A stretch of DNA of 64,000 bases from Erwinia tracheiphila (GTDB lineage: Bacteria > Pseudomonadota > Gammaproteobacteria > Enterobacterales > Enterobacteriaceae). Of this stretch, positions 49,536 through 58,838 are shown one piece after another (within the stretch, counting starts at the first letter, position 1; each line of letters begins with the position of its first letter). Location of the stretch: the NCBI RefSeq assembly GCF_021365465.1, contig NZ_CP089932.1:2852001-2916000 (forward strand), given 5' to 3'. A program made the translations under genes and the position numbers. The notes under the pieces were generated by a model. The model saw only the letters and a program-made list of their open reading frames with translations, did not search any database and was not told where the DNA came from.

Positions 49536-49571
49536 AGCCCACAGTTTGAAGTTATTCTTTGAATGTGGGCT
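49536..49571 (+). terminator. ompA 3' hairpin
   Basis: AGCCCACA and TGTGGGCT form an 8-bp stem around a 20-nt loop 16 bp after the ompA stop. No clear T-run follows. Confidence 0.6.
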
Positions 49572-49693
49572 AACCGATATCAGGTGAAAATATATGCGCC
49601 CTTTTGATTCTTTTGCATTGGTCAATAAAAATTTACAATCATCAATCTGATATAAAATATTCTCTTTTAAAATACTCAGGCTTTAGCTTGAAT

Positions 49694-50170
49694 TCATCCT
49701 TCTGGCTGGCTGCCCTGTTCTGGTTTACCTAATATCGCCTTTAGATCCTCCTTTAAGGAATCCATACGGATTGCATACTTTTCTTTGTGTTCTGCATCTT
49801 CAATTAATTGAACTATCGTTTCCGAGAGAGTGCTACTTCGTCGCTGTGCGAGACCTGCCAATCGTTGCCATACAAGATATTCCAAATCGATCGATTTTTT
49901 ACGGGTATGCTGGTGTTCCGCATTGAAATGCCGCTTGCGTCTGGCACGAATCGTTTGATTCATGCGATTTTGCAGCGCTGGATTGATATGGCGTGTAATC
50001 CATTCCGCTACTTGCACAGGTCGGTTTTCCATTGCCAATAATTCATCTACTGCTACCTGTGCAGCACTGAACTCCAAATAACGTGTGATCATTTCACCTT
50101 CCCGGTGTTTTTTAACCAGGTACTTCCATTTCCACCCGCTTTCCAGATTTTCCAGCTGCTGATATTTCAT
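49694..50170 (-). CDS. matP: Ter macrodomain organiser MatP
   Basis: A 158-aa DNA-binding protein that condenses the chromosome terminus by binding matS sites and links it to the divisome through ZapB. The N-terminal helices ([20 protein letters not shown]), the [20 protein letters not shown] ribbon and [20 protein letters not shown] ribbon-helix-helix, and the C-terminal coiled coil are present. It is about eight residues longer than E. coli MatP at the C terminus. Divergent from ycbZ, as in E. coli. Confidence 0.95.
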   Translation of the reverse strand: MKYQQLENLESGWKWKYLVKKHREGEMITRYLEFSAAQVAVDELLAMENRPVQVAEWITRHINPALQNRMNQTIRARRKRHFNAEHQHTRKKSIDLEYLVWQRLAGLAQRRSSTLSETIVQLIEDAEHKEKYAIRMDSLKEDLKAILGKPEQGSQPEG

Positions 50171-50348
50171 CGGAATCTCATGTTTTTGACTAACTGATTT
50201 AGAATATCAGCTTTTCCAACGCTCTCGCATTGAAAAAAACCAATTAATTTTTACACGCCGTCCGGGCAAGATACACATCTCTGCGATGCTTAACATGCCT
50301 AAATCCAGTATAATGCTCCTTTTAACTTACACTCAGAAAAATGATAAC

Positions 50349-52112
50349 TTGACCAATAATCGACTGGAATGGCGTGCCTTACAGCCTAAGACTGAAAATA
50401 TAACCCCCTCTATCTCGCAGATACCCGAAGACAATTTAAGCTGTTTCGCTTCTGTACAGCCCCGCCTTTTTGATGGTGTGAATCTGTTGATGCAAACAAC
50501 GGCCAGGTTTCCTCTCATGCTGGTCAGATCGTCTGAACATACTGACTATTTTTCCTTACTTGAAAAAATTATGGCGGGGATTTCAGCAGACTCCGCAGAT
50601 AATGAGATCACAGTTTACGGTGGCCACTATCAAATTAATGGTACGAGTGTCAGCTGGCGTCCTGCAACTTCATCAGAGGATAATTTTGCAGGTCATGGTG
50701 GGGTTCATTTTGCCGACTGGATTGAAGTTGAACAACTTTTTGGCTGTGTACGTTGCTACAATCAAACAATTACCTTGCAACCAGGGTTGCTACATAAAGC
50801 AAATGGCGGTGCCCTGATTCTGTCTTTACGCACTTTGTTAGCACAGCCCTTGCTTTGGTTGAGGCTCAAAAAAATCCTTGCCACACAATATTTCGACTGG
50901 TACTCACCGGATGAAACTCGCCCGCTACCTGTAGCAATACCGTCAATGCCGTTACAACTGCGGTTGGTATTAATCGGTGAACGCGATGTCCTTGCCGAAT
51001 TTCAGCAAATGGAACCCGATCTTGCCATGCAGGCACTTTATTCAGAATTTGAGGATAATTTGCAGATAAGTGATGGGGACGATTTAAGTCACTGGATTAA
51101 ATGGGTGCAATTTTGGTCTATGGAACAGGACATAAACACCATCACTGATGATTTTTGGTCGGTCTTGATCTGCGAAGGCGCCAGATATACAGGCGATCAA
51201 GATACCCTGCCTCTTTGCCCGGCATGGCTAAATCGCCAGTTGCAAGAAGCCTTAATGTTCAGTCCCGATCAAAACCTCAGCGGCGAACACTTGCAAAATG
51301 CGCTTGAAACTCGTGAATGGCGGGAAAATTTCCTTGCAGAGCGCATGCTTGACGAAATATTACTCGATCAGGTTGTTATTGAAACTGAGGGAGAAATGAT
51401 TGGGCAAATCAATGCCCTTTCAGTGATTGAAGTGCCGGGTCATCCCCGTGCCTTTGGCGAACCTTCACGTCTGAGCTGCGTCGTGCACATTGGTGACGGG
51501 GAGTTTACTGATGTTGAGCGTAAAGCTGAACTTGGCGGTAATATTCACGCCAAAGGCATGATGATTATGCAAGCCTGGTTGATTTCTGAACTGGATTTGG
51601 AACAGCAACTCCCCTTTTCGGCCTCATTAACCTTCGAGCAATCCTACACCGAATTAGATGGTGACAGCGCTTCGTTAGCTGAACTTTGCGTGTTGATTAG
51701 CGCACTGGCTTGCCAGCCTGTCAGCCAGCAAATTGCTATTACGGGGTCAGTAGATCAATTTGGTCGTGTGCAGGCTGTTGGTGGATTGAATGAGAAGATT
51801 GAAGGCTTTTTCCATATATGTAATCAACGTACACTCACTGGAAAACAAGGAGTAATCATCCCTGTGGCTAATATACGACATCTTTCACTAAACCAGGAGG
51901 TCGTTAATGCCGTTCGGGAAGACAGATTCCATATATGGGCAGTCAGTAATGTTGATGAGGCGTTGCTTTTGCTCACAGGTATTGAATGGAATAAAGAAGA
52001 TGCGCCTTGCTTGCTTCGTACAATACAGGAACGCATTGCACAAATTAATCAGCAGGAACGACGCCAATTTGTATGGCCACTACGCTGGCTTAACTGGTTC
52101 AACCAGAATTAA
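50349..52112 (+). CDS. ycbZ: Lon-like ATP-independent-type protease YcbZ (LonH)
   Basis: A 587-aa protein (E. coli 586) with an eroded AAA-like N terminus (LFGCVRCYNQTITLQPGLLH, ANGGALILSLRTLLAQPLLW) and a C-terminal Lon protease domain with the Ser-Lys dyad: LDGDSASLAELCVLISALAC and RVQAVGGLNEKIEGFF. The TTG start aligns LTNNRLEWRAL with the E. coli MTITKLAWRDL; upstream ATGs at 50286 and 50313 in the same frame remain possible. Natural substrates are poorly known. It precedes fabA by 67 bp. Confidence 0.93.
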   Translation: MTNNRLEWRALQPKTENITPSISQIPEDNLSCFASVQPRLFDGVNLLMQTTARFPLMLVRSSEHTDYFSLLEKIMAGISADSADNEITVYGGHYQINGTSVSWRPATSSEDNFAGHGGVHFADWIEVEQLFGCVRCYNQTITLQPGLLHKANGGALILSLRTLLAQPLLWLRLKKILATQYFDWYSPDETRPLPVAIPSMPLQLRLVLIGERDVLAEFQQMEPDLAMQALYSEFEDNLQISDGDDLSHWIKWVQFWSMEQDINTITDDFWSVLICEGARYTGDQDTLPLCPAWLNRQLQEALMFSPDQNLSGEHLQNALETREWRENFLAERMLDEILLDQVVIETEGEMIGQINALSVIEVPGHPRAFGEPSRLSCVVHIGDGEFTDVERKAELGGNIHAKGMMIMQAWLISELDLEQQLPFSASLTFEQSYTELDGDSASLAELCVLISALACQPVSQQIAITGSVDQFGRVQAVGGLNEKIEGFFHICNQRTLTGKQGVIIPVANIRHLSLNQEVVNAVREDRFHIWAVSNVDEALLLLTGIEWNKEDAPCLLRTIQERIAQINQQERRQFVWPLRWLNWFNQN

Positions 52113-52124
52113 CCGGGCTTGTTC

Positions 52125-52142
52125 AGCTTATACCTGTAAGTT
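52125..52142 (+). promoter_or_regulatory. candidate FabR/FadR-type operator upstream of fabA
   Basis: AGCTTATACCTGTAAGTT is a dyad with 12 of 18 symmetric positions, 38 bp before the fabA start, where E. coli fabA has its FadR and FabR sites. It is only similar in form to those operators. Confidence 0.35.
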
Positions 52143-52179
52143 AATATCCCTGCTTCATTAAATAAGGCTTACTGAGAAC

Positions 52180-52698
52180 ATGGTAGATAAACGCGAATCC
52201 TATACGAAAGAAGACCTGATTGCCTCTGGTCAGGGTAAACTTTTCGGTGCCGGAGGCCCCCCCCTGCCAGCCGGAAATATGCTAATGATGGACCGTGTCA
52301 TTAAAATGACCGAGGACGGTGGCAATTTCAATAAAGGCTTTGTGGAAGCTGAACTGGATATCAATCCGGACCTGTGGTTTTTTAGCTGCCATTTTGTGAA
52401 CGATCCTGTTATGCCTGGTTGCCTGGGTCTTGATGCCATGTGGCAACTTGTGGGTTTCTATTTGGGTTGGTTAGGTGCAGAAGGCAAAGGTCGTGCCCTT
52501 GGCGTAGGTGAAGTCAAATTTAGTGGACAAGTGCTAACTGATGCTAAAAAAGTTTCATATCGCATTCATTTTAAACGCGTGATAAATCGCAAACTGGTGA
52601 TGGGCGTGGCAGATGGTGAAGTGCTGGTTGACGGCAAGGTGATCTATACAGCTTCTGATCTGAAAGTCGGGCTGTTTAAAGATACAGCTGCATTCTGA
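52180..52698 (+). CDS. fabA: 3-hydroxydecanoyl-ACP dehydratase/isomerase
   Basis: A 172-aa enzyme that makes and isomerises trans-2-decenoyl-ACP, the branch point to unsaturated fatty acids. The hot-dog fold active site is visible: [20 protein letters not shown] (His and Asp) and [13 protein letters not shown]. Length equals E. coli FabA. It shares a bidirectional terminator with rmf. Intact and essential. Confidence 0.97.
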   Translation: MVDKRESYTKEDLIASGQGKLFGAGGPPLPAGNMLMMDRVIKMTEDGGNFNKGFVEAELDINPDLWFFSCHFVNDPVMPGCLGLDAMWQLVGFYLGWLGAEGKGRALGVGEVKFSGQVLTDAKKVSYRIHFKRVINRKLVMGVADGEVLVDGKVIYTASDLKVGLFKDTAAF

Positions 52699-52715
52699 TT
52701 GCGCTATCAAATGCA

Positions 52716-52736
52716 AACCTCCGCAATGCGGAGGTT
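52716..52736. terminator. bidirectional terminator between fabA and rmf
   Basis: AACCTCCGC and GCGGAGGTT form a perfect 9-bp stem around AAT; TTCTTA follows on the + strand. Confidence 0.75.
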
Positions 52737-52799
52737 CTTACTCAATAATCCGCTCAAGGTGAAAACACAAGTACGGATCGTCTGAACTAAACAATCTGG

Positions 52800-52967
52800 T
52801 TACGCCGTAACCGTCCTGTCCTCCATGGCTTGTCGCCAACCTCCCAACCAGTGAGACCTCGCGTCTATCATTTGATAGGGACACATTTCTTTTGACCGCC
52901 CGGCAATACCGGCCTGATAGCCTCTTGAGTGTGCCCGTTCCAGTCGATCTCGTTTCTGTCTCTTCAT
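52800..52967 (-). CDS. rmf: ribosome modulation factor RMF
   Basis: A 55-aa basic protein, too short for many gene callers. It reads MKRQKRDRLERAHSRGYQAG, IAGRSKEMCPYQMIDARSHW and LGGWRQAMEDRTVTA, clearly RMF with the same length as in E. coli. RMF dimerises 70S ribosomes into inactive 100S particles in stationary phase. A second ATG one codon upstream (52970) is possible. It is convergent with fabA, the conserved arrangement. Confidence 0.96.
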   Translation of the reverse strand: MKRQKRDRLERAHSRGYQAGIAGRSKEMCPYQMIDARSHWLGGWRQAMEDRTVTA

Positions 52968-53366
52968 CATGCCTGTAGTCCTCTCTTCAGGTCAGGTGGA
53001 ATCTGGTGGAAAGAAATCAGTGACTGCAATATTTGCAGCCACGCGTTAATTTTTAACGTCATCCGCAGCAGAAATCAATGCGTAAGATTCACGTCATTGT
53101 CACATTTCTGTAGAAATATTGGCTATTTTTCACCCAAAAATTATTTCTTTCGCGCTAACGCATGATAATCAAACAAAAAAAACACGGAGACTTAAGATGA
53201 TTTTGTAATAAGCAATGAGATTTTTAAGATTATTACTGCCATTTTTGTGCAATAACCGAGCTACCGAAGCACTCCTTTACACTAACCCGTCTGAAATCAT
53301 AAAAGTCTGGAAGCATATCTACCAGTATTTAAAAACAAATATCCTCAGACAGCCTGATACTTTGGC
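52968..53366. other. region between pqiC and rmf, no gene seen
   Basis: About 400 bp, AT-rich towards 53170, with no supported frame. The reverse strand next to rmf must hold its promoter (in E. coli controlled by ppGpp and CRP). Confidence 0.5.
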
Positions 53367-53993
53367 TTATCCTTCATTCTGGCTGACAGCGTCAGAGGAG
53401 CGATCACGCTCATCTTGTCGATGGCTGGTCTCCCCTGTCTGTCGGATAACCTGAGCTATTTGCTGCGCCTCTTGCTGCCAGCCTGCAGCCAGAGACCGCA
53501 CCAGAGCATCGTACCCGTCTTCCCTTAGTGGAACAGTCAAAATAAAAGAACGCTTAATAATCTGCCCCTGGTGTTCCAGTAGCCAGTCACCGCTAATCAC
53601 CGCATGTCCATCGTAGCGTCCGTGGAAATCACTAATATTCACGTTCAGCGTGTCCTGCTGTTGAATAAGGGGCGAGCCTGAGACCAACCAGCTGGGCAAC
53701 TCCCCAGACAAATTAGCAATCAGGGTTTGTTGCAATTGTTGATCGAGGGGGCTGGCCCAGAGATTATTGCTGGCAATGACGTATTTAACATCGCTACTCT
53801 GATAAACCAGACCATTACCTGCCAGGAAATCAGGCACAGAAATATGCTGTACAAACACAGCTGGCCGCTGAGTAACGCTGTTGCTAACAGCACCTCCCTT
53901 ATGCGCTGAGGGCAGTTGATACCAGGTGGTTTCTGGCTTACTGCTACAGGCTGTCAAAATCAGCGTGAGTGCCACAGGAATCCATTTGATCAT
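53367..53993 (-). CDS. pqiC: PqiC lipoprotein (YmbA)
   Basis: A 208-aa lipoprotein with lipobox LILTACSS (Cys16), so it is anchored in the outer membrane. It then shows ETTWYQLPSA and FVQHISVPDFLAGNGLVYQS of the DUF330/ABC-type-transport-associated family. PqiC caps the PqiB needle for lipid transfer across the periplasm. Its ATG overlaps the pqiB stop (ATGA type). Compared with E. coli (187 aa) it has a slightly longer, charged C-terminus (DERDRSSDAVSQNEG). Confidence 0.92.
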   Translation of the reverse strand: MIKWIPVALTLILTACSSKPETTWYQLPSAHKGGAVSNSVTQRPAVFVQHISVPDFLAGNGLVYQSSDVKYVIASNNLWASPLDQQLQQTLIANLSGELPSWLVSGSPLIQQQDTLNVNISDFHGRYDGHAVISGDWLLEHQGQIIKRSFILTVPLREDGYDALVRSLAAGWQQEAQQIAQVIRQTGETSHRQDERDRSSDAVSQNEG

Positions 53994-55633
53994 TAGTTGG
54001 CCCTTTTGGGTTGTGGATCTTGTCCGGATTTCGCTTCAAACACCAGCGCATTGCTTTTATTATTTAAAGTTCTCAGTACGGGCTGTAAATCACGAAGCAC
54101 CTGATCAAGCCGCTGCATGTCGCCAACCATCTTGCTGTAGGCAGGTGAACCGGGCTGGAAAGCTTTCATGCTGGTATTCAGCTCACGCAGCGTTTTCTGC
54201 ATATCCTCTGGTAACTGCTTCATTGACTGGCTGGAGGTGATCTGATTAATGTTGTCAAGCGTTTTCTGTAGCTCGCGTAGCGTTGCCTTACTTTGTTTTA
54301 GCGCTCCCGTTGCCTCACCAATCATCGGATCTAAAGGCAGGCTATTAATCTTATCAAGCGTTGCCATCAGCTTTTGCTGAATCTGCGCCAGTCCGGCACT
54401 GGTGGTTGGGATCAGTTCATAACCGGCGAACGCATCAGGTCCACGGTATGGCTTAACGTTGTCATAAAAATCCAGATCAATGTACAGCGAACCGGTAATC
54501 AGGTTGGCTGATTTTAATGACGCACGCAGTCCGGTTTTAATGCCATCTTTCAAATGCTGCTCCATGTCAAAATCCTTGCCCAACACGCTGGCGAAACGAT
54601 CGGGTTCAATGCGAACCAATACAGGAATACGGTAATCGTTATTCAAATTCTGTGCGACTGCTTTCGACTGATAAGGCACCTGAGCCACTGTACCTAGTCG
54701 AATCCCGCGGAATTCAACTGGCGCGCCAGGTTGCAAACCACGGATTGAATCGTTAAAGAACATCAGGAAATCTTTATGCACGGTATACAGCGAATCCTGA
54801 ATACTACGCTGGTCATCAAATAACGTGTATTCCGCCTCATTTTCGGCTACCTGACCAAGTTCCCACCCTTCCGGTACGTCAAAACTTACACCGCCGCTAA
54901 ACAATGTGGTTAACGAACCCATTTCAACCCGCATACCGGAAGCAGACATGTCCACAGCGATGCCGCTGTCTTTCCAAAAACGCACATTGGTGGTGACCAG
55001 TCGATCGTAAGGTGCGCTGATAAACAGCTGATAGCTCATCAAACGTTTGTCAGGGTCGAAACGGCTGGTTTCCACCGAGCCAACGCGATAACTGCGAAAC
55101 AATACCGGGTCACCTGCATTTAACTGGCCGGCACGGGAGCTGTCGAGAATGACATGGATCCCTTTTGCATCGGGTGGTGCGAGCGGCGGTGCATCAAGTA
55201 ACTTGTACTGTTCAGGTTTGTCGCCTTTCGTCCCTGGCTGGAGTTCGATGTATGCGCCAGAGAGTAACGTTCCTAAACCCGTTACGCCTTCACGGCCAAT
55301 AGCAGGTTTGACGACCCAGAAAGCCGTGTCACTTTTAAGCAATTTTTCCATGCCTGAATTGAGGCGGGCTTTAATTTCCACATGGTGAAGATCGTCAGTC
55401 AGCACCGCGCTCTCCACCACCCCAACATTGACACTGCGACTTTTAATGGTGGTTTTACCGCCCTCAATCCCTTCAGCATTGGTGGTAATGAGATTGACCT
55501 CCGGCCCCTGGTGGCTGAAGTGGTAGAATAAAATCCATGCGCCAATTAACACAGTGATGACTGGAATGATCCAGACAGGGGACCAGCGTTTAATTTGACT
55601 AACCGCCACCATACCGTGATTATTTTCCTTCAA
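53993..55633 (-). CDS. pqiB: PqiB, MCE-domain intermembrane transport protein
   Basis: A 546-aa protein, the E. coli length, with one N-terminal membrane helix (VWIIPVITVLIGAWILFYHF) and three MCE domains (VNLITTNAEGIEGGKTTIKS; AKGIHVILDSSRAGQLNAGD; GLQPGAPVEFRGIRLGTVAQ) followed by a helical C-terminal needle. It forms a periplasm-spanning tunnel for lipids. The start chosen is TTG 55633, with GAGGAG 7 nt upstream and 14 bp inside pqiA; a longer ATG at 55660 and an internal ATG at 55612 are open alternatives. Middle gene of pqiABC. Confidence 0.93.
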   Translation of the reverse strand: MKENNHGMVAVSQIKRWSPVWIIPVITVLIGAWILFYHFSHQGPEVNLITTNAEGIEGGKTTIKSRSVNVGVVESAVLTDDLHHVEIKARLNSGMEKLLKSDTAFWVVKPAIGREGVTGLGTLLSGAYIELQPGTKGDKPEQYKLLDAPPLAPPDAKGIHVILDSSRAGQLNAGDPVLFRSYRVGSVETSRFDPDKRLMSYQLFISAPYDRLVTTNVRFWKDSGIAVDMSASGMRVEMGSLTTLFSGGVSFDVPEGWELGQVAENEAEYTLFDDQRSIQDSLYTVHKDFLMFFNDSIRGLQPGAPVEFRGIRLGTVAQVPYQSKAVAQNLNNDYRIPVLVRIEPDRFASVLGKDFDMEQHLKDGIKTGLRASLKSANLITGSLYIDLDFYDNVKPYRGPDAFAGYELIPTTSAGLAQIQQKLMATLDKINSLPLDPMIGEATGALKQSKATLRELQKTLDNINQITSSQSMKQLPEDMQKTLRELNTSMKAFQPGSPAYSKMVGDMQRLDQVLRDLQPVLRTLNNKSNALVFEAKSGQDPQPKRAN

Positions 55634-56894
55634 TGCTCGGCTCCTCAGGGCTTTTTTCACTTACGCGATCCCAGCATAATCGGGGATCAAATGTCATTGC
55701 AGCAAACATCGTCAGGATGACCACCAGGGCAAACAATAAAGCCCCGGGCGCGGGATAAATACTCATTAGCCGGCCCATGCGCACCAGCGCGGACAAAATT
55801 GCTATGACAAAAACATCAATCATCGACCAGCGGCCAACAAACTCGACCACCTCATAAATTTTGTGCATTTTATCACTGCCATAATGCTTTTTTCCGCTGC
55901 CACTGGCATCCCAGCACAACCAACTGATAGCCAACATTTTTAGCGACGGCACCATAATGCTGGCAATAAAAATAATCAGCGCAACAGGCCATGAGCCTTC
56001 GCTCCAGATCAGGATCACGCCCGCCATAATGGTTGAGGTAATCTTACTGCCCAGCGCCTCCGTCACCATGACCGGAAACAAGTTAGCCGGAATGTAAAGT
56101 AAAAGAGAGGTCAACAACAGCGCCAGCGTCCACTGCAGGCTGTGCCTGCGGCGTACATAACCACCGGTTGCACAGCGTGGACAGATAAACTGTTCTGCAG
56201 GTAACACAGCGGTACAGCAGCTACATGAGCGCAGGCCCTGACGAATTCCGCTGACAGCGGGCAACGGGGATGATGACAGCGGCGGCAAAGGGGATATGCG
56301 CGCCCAGAGCGAACGGCGATCGATACACTGAAAAACACGAATCTGCAAAAGACAAAAAAAACACCAGGGAACGAAACTGGTGCCAATACCAATGTCACCA
56401 TAGGCCATCAGTTTAACAAAACTTACCAACACCCCGGCAAGAAAAATTTCCGCCATGCCCCAGCTTTTCATCTGAAAAAGCATTTTCGCCATCAGCTGCT
56501 TCACGGGTGAAGGCAGACTTACTGGATTCACTAACAGCAAAATGGCCACCATACAGATGGCCGGAACCGCCTGAACAAAAAGCATAAAAAGCGTTGCAAG
56601 ACTGCTGTAATTCTCTGACGCCATCACCTGAGGGATGCGCATCAGCGTAATTTCACTGCTCAATCCGGCAACGCTCATACTGACGAAGGGGAAAAGATTA
56701 GCCAGCACCAACATAACCAATGCAGCAAGCGCATAGGCGGTCGGACGATTCTGCGGTTCATGCCAGTTGGCTAACAGAATTGTCCCACAGCGCGGGCAGT
56801 TGGCCTTGTTCCCGGGCTGCAGCTCCGGTAACTGTGACATCAGATCGCACTGTGGGCAAAGCATCCAGCTATCGGCGTGGTGTGATGAACACAT
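55620..56894 (-). CDS. pqiA: PqiA inner-membrane protein
   Basis: A 424-aa integral membrane protein with two zinc-ribbon-like segments, CPQCDLMSQLPELQPGNKAN with CPRCG, and CSCCTAVLPAEQFICPRC, each followed by four helices (for example LLLTSLLLYIPANLFPVMVT). It is the inner-membrane partner of the PqiB lipid-transport needle, induced by envelope and redox stress. ATG 56894 (MCSSHHADSW) with AGAGG upstream is the family start. uup ends 29 bp before it. Intact. Confidence 0.94.
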   Translation of the reverse strand: MCSSHHADSWMLCPQCDLMSQLPELQPGNKANCPRCGTILLANWHEPQNRPTAYALAALVMLVLANLFPFVSMSVAGLSSEITLMRIPQVMASENYSSLATLFMLFVQAVPAICMVAILLLVNPVSLPSPVKQLMAKMLFQMKSWGMAEIFLAGVLVSFVKLMAYGDIGIGTSFVPWCFFCLLQIRVFQCIDRRSLWARISPLPPLSSSPLPAVSGIRQGLRSCSCCTAVLPAEQFICPRCATGGYVRRRHSLQWTLALLLTSLLLYIPANLFPVMVTEALGSKITSTIMAGVILIWSEGSWPVALIIFIASIMVPSLKMLAISWLCWDASGSGKKHYGSDKMHKIYEVVEFVGRWSMIDVFVIAILSALVRMGRLMSIYPAPGALLFALVVILTMFAAMTFDPRLCWDRVSEKSPEEPSIEGK

Positions 56895-56922
56895 AAATAA
56901 CCTCTGCGTGATCCCCTTAGAA

Positions 56923-58833
56923 TTAACCGTTTTTAAGCGATTCCAGGTATTCCCAGCGCTCGAATGCCGCTTCCAGCGCCTGTTCCGTTTGTGACAGCGC
57001 ATCCAGCACAGGCTGTGTCACTTCACGAGGCTGGCTGAAGAATGCCGCATCCGCCACCTGAACCTGTAACGACGTTAAGTCAGCCTCTAAGGCTTCCATT
57101 TGTGCCGGCAGCTGTTCCAGCTCATGTTGCAGGTTGTAACTCATTTTGCCAGGCGGGCGTTTGACAGGCGCATTTTTTTTCGCTTCTACATCTGCACTCT
57201 CGGTGGTAGATTTTATTGGCGAACGATGTTGCTTATAGGCGGTCCGCTGCTGTTGTGCGTCATGATAGCCGCCAACGAAAGCACCGATTTCACCCGTGCC
57301 CTCGAAAATCCAGCACTCAGTGACTGTATTATCGACAAACTGACGATCGTGGCTTACCAACAGCACCGTTCCCTGGTAGCCGTCTATTAACTCTTCCAGC
57401 AGCTCCAGCGTTTCCACATCCAGATCGTTGGTCGGCTCATCGAGAATTAATAAATTGCTGGGCTTGAGGAACAGACGGGCGAGCAACAGTCGATTACGTT
57501 CGCCACCAGAGAGCGCCCGCACCGGCGTCATTGCCCGCCTGGGATGGAACAAGAAATCCTGCAAATAGCCCAGTACATGACGGGGTTTACCATTAACCAT
57601 TACTTCCTGCTTGCCCTCGGCAAGGTTATCCATCACCGTGCGCTCGGGATCCAGATCGGCGCGGTGCTGGTCAAAATAGGCCACCTCCAGCTTAGTCCCG
57701 ATATGCACGCGTCCGCTGTCAGGTTTGAGTTGATCGAGCATCAGTTTCAACAGCGTGGTCTTACCGCAGCCGTTGGCGCCGATCAGGGCAATTTTGTCAC
57801 CGCGCTGTACCTGCACGCTGAAATTACGCACAAGCTGACACCCGGCCACCGCATAGCTGACATTCTCCAGTTCAAACACAATTTTGCCGGAACGACTGGC
57901 TTCCTCAACCTGCATGTTGGCTTTGCCCATTACCTCACGACGTTCCGAGCGTTCGCGCCGCAATGCTTTCAGCGCCCTCACCCGCCCTTCATTACGGGTG
58001 CGGCGAGCCTTGATTCCCTGGCGGATCCACACCTCCTCCTGCGCAAGTTTGCGATCAAACTCCGCATTCTGCATCTCTTCCACACGAAGCGCCTCTTCTT
58101 TGCCCAGCAGATATTGATCGTAATCGCCGGGCCAGGAAACCAGTTTGCCACGGTCAAGATCGACAATCCGCGTGGCCATATTGCGGATAAAAGAACGGTC
58201 ATGGGAAATAAAAATAATGCTGCCCTGAAACGTCTTCAGAAACGTTTCCAGCCAGTCGATGGTTTCAATATCAAGGTGGTTAGTTGGCTCGTCGAGCATC
58301 AGCACACGAGGATTACTGACCAGCGATCTACCCAGCGCTGCTTTACGCAGCCAGCCGCCGGAAAGCGAGGAGAGATGCGCGTCACCATCGAGACCAATCT
58401 GTTTCAGCACGTCCTGAATACGCGTCTCCAGCTGCCATAAATTGTGGTGGTCAAGAATGCTCTGTAAACGAGCCATTTCATTGAGATTTTTATCACTAGG
58501 ATCGTCCATAACCCGGTGTGAGATAGCGTGATAGGCCTTCAGATGACCGGCCTGCTCTTCAACGCCTTCCGCCACGAAGTCATATACTGAACCTCCCACA
58601 TTACGAGGCGGGTCCTGTTGCAGGCGCGACACCACCAAGTCCTGCTCATAGATAATGCGGCCATCATCAAGCGGCTGCTCACGGTTGATGATCTTCATCA
58701 GCGTCGATTTACCCGCCCCATTTCGACCAACCAGGCAGACGCGCTCGTTTTCTTCGATATGTAGCTCGGTATTATCCAACAAAGGCGCGTCGCTAAACGA
58801 CAGCCAGGCACCATGAATACTGATCAGTGACAT
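56923..58833 (-). CDS. uup: ABC-F ATPase Uup
   Basis: A 636-aa soluble ABC-F protein with two ATPase domains: Walker A GRNGAGKSTLM and GANGCGKTTLL, signatures LSGGW and LSGGE, Walker B LMLDEPTN and LILDEPTN, and a C-terminal coiled coil (LEQLPAQMEALEADLTSLQV). ABC-F proteins act on ribosomes; Uup also affects transposon excision and DNA branch repair. It lies 5 bp after rlmKL and before pqiABC, the conserved cluster. Intact. Confidence 0.96.
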   Translation of the reverse strand: MSLISIHGAWLSFSDAPLLDNTELHIEENERVCLVGRNGAGKSTLMKIINREQPLDDGRIIYEQDLVVSRLQQDPPRNVGGSVYDFVAEGVEEQAGHLKAYHAISHRVMDDPSDKNLNEMARLQSILDHHNLWQLETRIQDVLKQIGLDGDAHLSSLSGGWLRKAALGRSLVSNPRVLMLDEPTNHLDIETIDWLETFLKTFQGSIIFISHDRSFIRNMATRIVDLDRGKLVSWPGDYDQYLLGKEEALRVEEMQNAEFDRKLAQEEVWIRQGIKARRTRNEGRVRALKALRRERSERREVMGKANMQVEEASRSGKIVFELENVSYAVAGCQLVRNFSVQVQRGDKIALIGANGCGKTTLLKLMLDQLKPDSGRVHIGTKLEVAYFDQHRADLDPERTVMDNLAEGKQEVMVNGKPRHVLGYLQDFLFHPRRAMTPVRALSGGERNRLLLARLFLKPSNLLILDEPTNDLDVETLELLEELIDGYQGTVLLVSHDRQFVDNTVTECWIFEGTGEIGAFVGGYHDAQQQRTAYKQHRSPIKSTTESADVEAKKNAPVKRPPGKMSYNLQHELEQLPAQMEALEADLTSLQVQVADAAFFSQPREVTQPVLDALSQTEQALEAAFERWEYLESLKNG

Positions 58834-58838
58834 GTAAT

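Noticed and set aside
57544-58440. A 298-aa + strand frame
   Set aside because: It lies entirely antisense to uup, whose two ABC domains are complete.
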